Source of the DNA: a virus
IMG/VR virus record: IMGVR_UViG_3300023110_000199
Location: 1 to 21,105 of that record
Length of the DNA stretch: 21,105 nucleotides
Strand: one strand, 5' to 3'
Shown here piece after piece: positions 19,715-21,105 of this stretch. The first letter of the stretch is position 1; the number at the start of each line of letters is the position of its first letter. The position numbers and the translations under genes were made by a program. The notes beneath the pieces were generated by a model. It searched no databases, had not been told where the DNA came from, and saw nothing but the letters and a program-made list of their open reading frames with translations.

Positions 19715-19883
19715 GTATCAAATGTTCAGTACCTATCGTCGCCATGATGGCGGTTACTTTGAATGCTACAAGAACGATGAGTATCTTGGCAACGTGTACG
19801 CTAGTACAGAGAAGGCTGCAAGGTATAAAGCCTTCAAGTTGTTTGGTGTTTGGTGCAATGTTTATTGGCAAGATGGAGAATGA
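19707..19883 (+). CDS. Hypothetical small aromatic-rich protein
   Basis: 58 residues: MSKYQMFSTYRRHDGGYFEC, then YKNDEYLGNVYASTEKAARYKAFKLFGVWCNVYWQDGE. It has a beta-beta-helix-beta pattern in which a helix (STEKAARYKAFKLFG) follows two strands, a compact fold seen in many small phage proteins; no specific family identified. It starts within the end of the upstream gene (8-nt overlap) and ends just before the next Shine-Dalgarno. Part of the P5 unit. Confidence 0.72.
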   Translation: MSKYQMFSTYRRHDGGYFECYKNDEYLGNVYASTEKAARYKAFKLFGVWCNVYWQDGE

Positions 19884-19885
19884 AA

Positions 19886-20068
19886 ATGAAAACTAAACTT
19901 TACAATTCGGAAACTGTACCGCCCTCACACAAGGAATGCCCAAGCGGTTACTGTAGAACAGAGAACGGGTTTTGGACTTACTCACGACGAGCGGCCCGTA
20001 ACCCTCGTTTGTTTGGTAAAAATGCTGGTTGGATGTTTGTAGATATGAGGAAAAAAAATGAAAAGTAA
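19886..20068 (+). CDS. Hypothetical small basic protein
   Basis: 60 residues: MKTKLYNSETVPPSHKECPS, then GYCRTENGFWTYSRRAARNPRLFGKNAGWMFVDMRKKNEK. Contains CPSGYC (Cys18, Cys23) and several aromatics; basic overall. Two ATGs are available 6 nt apart; the second is chosen because GGAG is 7 nt from it and only 1 nt from the first. Its last codons overlap the next short gene by 11 nt. No family recognised. Confidence 0.72.
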   Translation: MKTKLYNSETVPPSHKECPSGYCRTENGFWTYSRRAARNPRLFGKNAGWMFVDMRKKNEK

Positions 20069-20147
20069 ACTTGATAACGATGGTTTGGCTGTTATGTTAT
20101 TTCTTATTGTGTGTGTTATGGTAATATTTATGGAAAGATTGGGGTAA
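20058..20147 (+). CDS. 29-residue single-pass membrane peptide
   Basis: MKSKLDNDGLAVMLFLIVCV followed by MVIFMERLG. A short charged N-terminus, ~17 hydrophobic residues (LAVMLFLIVCVMVIFM) and a charged end: a classic small membrane protein. GAGG lies 7 nt upstream, and the gene overlaps the preceding stop by 11 nt. Last gene of the P5 unit, followed by the second three-hairpin module. Possible roles for such peptides include membrane perturbation, superinfection exclusion or regulation of a membrane complex; none is proven here. Confidence 0.65.
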   Translation: MKSKLDNDGLAVMLFLIVCVMVIFMERLG

Positions 20148-20154
20148 GGAATAG

Positions 20155-20203
20155 CCCCTCTTTGGTGGGGGTGGGCGCTCGCTCAACCCCTCGCTGGTGG
20201 GGT
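20155..20203 (+). ncRNA. Three-hairpin intergenic module, copy 2
   Basis: Hairpin A: CCCC-TCTTTGGT-GGGG (20155-20170). Hairpin B: GGGC-GCTC-GCTC (20173-20184; one G-U pair keeps the stem). Hairpin C: ACCCC-TCGCTGGT-GGGGT (20186-20203). Same order as 18851-18895, with different loops but conserved pairing. T-tracts follow (ATTTTTTC, ATTTTTC) leading to the -35 of P6, so it may also terminate the P5 transcript. Confidence 0.6.
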
Positions 20204-20228
20204 ATCAAAATTTTTTCGGATTTTTCTC

Positions 20229-20256
20229 TTGACATTCAAGTTTGCTGTGGTAGAAT
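20229..20256 (+). promoter_or_regulatory. Right-arm promoter P6, near-match TTCCGATA at the start site
   Basis: TTGACA (20229-20234), 16-nt spacer, TAGAAT (20251-20256). TTCCGATA (20256-20263) starts on the last base of the -10 exactly as TGCCGATA does in P4, followed by the same ATAAGAAGTAAG leader. Confidence 0.85.
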
Positions 20257-20300
20257 TCCGATATAAGAAGTAAGGAGCACAGGAAAACAGGAGGATGAAG

Positions 20301-20510
20301 ATGAAAACGGAAGTCAAGTACGTCTCGGATTGTTGTGGAGCAGATGACCCAAGGCCAACTCTGCGTCGTATCGTGGGTGTTTGCCGTGCTTGCGGCTGCA
20401 CATGCAGGAAGTTGGGTGAGATTTCGCCGGGTTCGGGCATCTATGAGGATGATGGCCCGGTAGACATCTATGAGGACGAGTTCAAGAACCACCGGGAGTA
20501 TGGCTGGTGA
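20301..20510 (+). CDS. SDCCGA-type zinc-ribbon protein (copy 2)
   Basis: 69 residues: MKTEVKYVSDCCGADDPRPT, then VGVCRACGCTCRKLGE and an acidic tail (IYEDDGPVDIYEDEFKNH). The Cys pairs (SDCCGA, CRACGCTC) match the 17300 protein, giving a zinc ribbon. An ATG two codons upstream touches the AGGAGG site and is too close; the ATG at 20301 has 6-nt spacing. Driven by its own promoter P6, and P7 begins 7 nt after its stop. It differs from copy 1 by the long acidic C-terminus. Possible interaction with host polymerase or nucleic acid is inference from family type only. Confidence 0.78.
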   Translation: MKTEVKYVSDCCGADDPRPTLRRIVGVCRACGCTCRKLGEISPGSGIYEDDGPVDIYEDEFKNHREYGW

Positions 20511-20517
20511 TTTTTTC

Positions 20518-20546
20518 TTGACAAGTGCCGATAAGTATTGTAGACT
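20518..20546 (+). promoter_or_regulatory. Right-arm promoter P7, with TGCCGATA in the spacer
   Basis: TTGACA (20518-20523), 17-nt spacer, TAGACT (20541-20546). TGCCGATA (20526-20533) lies two bases after the -35, the same placement as in P1. Confidence 0.85.
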
Positions 20547-20570
20547 AGAGGAAACCAAAGGAGAACAAAA

Positions 20571-20849
20571 ATGAAAGCACACAACCCACGAATCGTTTGC
20601 CGCGACGGCTTCTCAATCAGTGTTCAGGCCCGTGAGAGTGCATACTGCACACCACGAAGCGACCACGGCCCATACAGTACGGTAGAGTGCGGATTTCCTA
20701 ACCGTGAGCCGTGGACACTAAAAGAGTTCGCTGAACTTTGTGGAACGGATGATTACACGCAAACTGTTTACTCGTATGTTCCAGTTGATCTAGTTATGCA
20801 TGAGTTGGATCTGCATGGTGGAATTGTGGAAGGAAGGTTGCCAGAATAG
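20571..20849 (+). CDS. Conserved phage hypothetical protein
   Basis: 92 residues. FSISVQARESAYCTPRSDHGPYSTVECGFPN and, later, QTVYSYVPVDLVMHELDLHGGIVEGRLPE match a pattern I recognise from small conserved proteins of many tailed phages (f..svqase..Yc.Pr...gpYt.vEvGfP..., .tvy.yVPv..v...i..HGG). The function of that group is unknown to me. GGAGA is 7-9 nt before the ATG, and promoter P7 lies just upstream. It is followed after 11 nt by the next small gene. Prediction: mixed alpha/beta, cytoplasmic. Confidence 0.8.
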   Translation: MKAHNPRIVCRDGFSISVQARESAYCTPRSDHGPYSTVECGFPNREPWTLKEFAELCGTDDYTQTVYSYVPVDLVMHELDLHGGIVEGRLPE

Positions 20850-20860
20850 GAGAAATTGAA

Positions 20861-21010
20861 ATGGCTTGTATACAGACTATTTATGAAATTCGGATTCGTG
20901 ATCCGCTCAGTGGTGACGAGCGAGTGATTAGTAATGGAACTTGTTTCCCTGTCACGACAGAGTGGCAATGGCTGATCGACGCAGGGTTTGCGGTTTGGTA
21001 CTATGTTTAG
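20861..21010 (+). CDS. Hypothetical small protein
   Basis: 49 residues: MACIQTIYEIRIRDPLSGDE, then RVISNGTCFPVTTEWQWLIDAGFAVWYYV. Two predicted strands, a turn and a helix-strand end; aromatic-rich C-terminus. AGGAG lies 9 nt upstream of the ATG, next to the stop of the preceding gene. Co-transcribed from P7 and followed 11 nt later by the next start. No family recognised. Confidence 0.72.
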   Translation: MACIQTIYEIRIRDPLSGDERVISNGTCFPVTTEWQWLIDAGFAVWYYV

Positions 21011-21021
21011 GGAGAATGAAA

Positions 21022-21105
21022 ATGAGTGGTTACAACGGTTACAGCAATTACGCAACGTGGAACGTCGCCCTCTGGATCAAAAACGATCAAGAACTCTATA
21101 ATATC
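21022..21105 (+). CDS. Conserved phage protein, N-terminus only
   Basis: 28 codons before the window ends. SGYNGYSNYATWNVALWIKN, then DQELYNI, matches the opening (GYnGy.nYeTWNvaLWi.NDe.lYn) of a small protein family found in many unrelated tailed phages; its function is unknown to me. The ATG at 21022 is preferred over one 6 nt upstream because GGAG is 7 nt from it. Part of the P7 unit. Confidence 0.75.
   Translation, partial: MSGYNGYSNYATWNVALWIKNDQELYNI

Noticed and set aside
1-21105. tRNA genes, integrase or attachment sites
   Set aside because: No cloverleaf-like sequence, recombinase motif or long terminal-type direct repeat was seen on either strand by reading.

Overview
This window looks like part of a tailed double-stranded DNA bacteriophage genome. 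It holds a complete head and packaging block (large terminase, portal, prohead protease/scaffold, decoration protein, HK97-type major capsid protein), a phage sigma-like factor, nucleases, and a dense run of very small genes behind strong sigma70-type promoters. No ribosomal, tRNA or integrase genes are visible. TAA, TAG and TGA all serve as stops, so the standard bacterial code fits. The host cannot be named from sequence alone. It should be a bacterium using GGAG-type Shine-Dalgarno sites and TTGACA/TATAAT promoters.

Left arm (1-13,247, minus strand, visibly AT-rich): reading leftwards from 13.2 kb come a 51-codon ORF, a sigma-like protein with a Cys cluster, a candidate small terminase, GDP-mannose 4,6-dehydratase (gmd), an HNH endonuclease, an ERCC4-type nuclease, a CxC...C protein, large terminase, portal, protease with an in-frame nested scaffold start, decoration protein, major capsid protein, a terminator, and then tail/neck/adsorption genes leaving the window. 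From the small ORF to TerL every gene overlaps the next (8-44 nt), which suggests one translationally coupled unit.

Middle (13,248-16,430): a near-symmetric bidirectional promoter with a palindromic -10 faces both ways. To the right it serves a small basic DNA-binding-type protein, GDP-L-fucose synthase (fcl) and a full-length glucosamine-6-phosphate synthase (glmS). gmd and fcl catalyse consecutive steps to GDP-L-fucose, so the pathway is split across the two divergent units. Next come a perfect consensus promoter (TTGACA-17-TATAAT), a structured leader with 15-bp direct repeats, and an exported protein with a signal peptide.

Right arm (16,900-21,105, plus strand, clearly more GC-rich): about fifteen genes of 29-171 codons, read as an early-type region. 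They are served by seven promoters, several carrying the octamer TGCCGATA in the core promoter. Gene groups are separated by C-tract/G-tract mini-hairpins, including a hairpin array at 16.94-17.09 kb and two matching three-hairpin modules at 18.85 and 20.16 kb. Two gene families are duplicated inside the region: the LSVWIEVAE.KLPHY proteins and the SDCCGA zinc-ribbon proteins.

The most unusual signals are the hairpin modules, the TGCCGATA promoter motif, the symmetric divergent promoter, and the exported protein with its repeat-bearing leader. The roles of these four are inferred and need testing.
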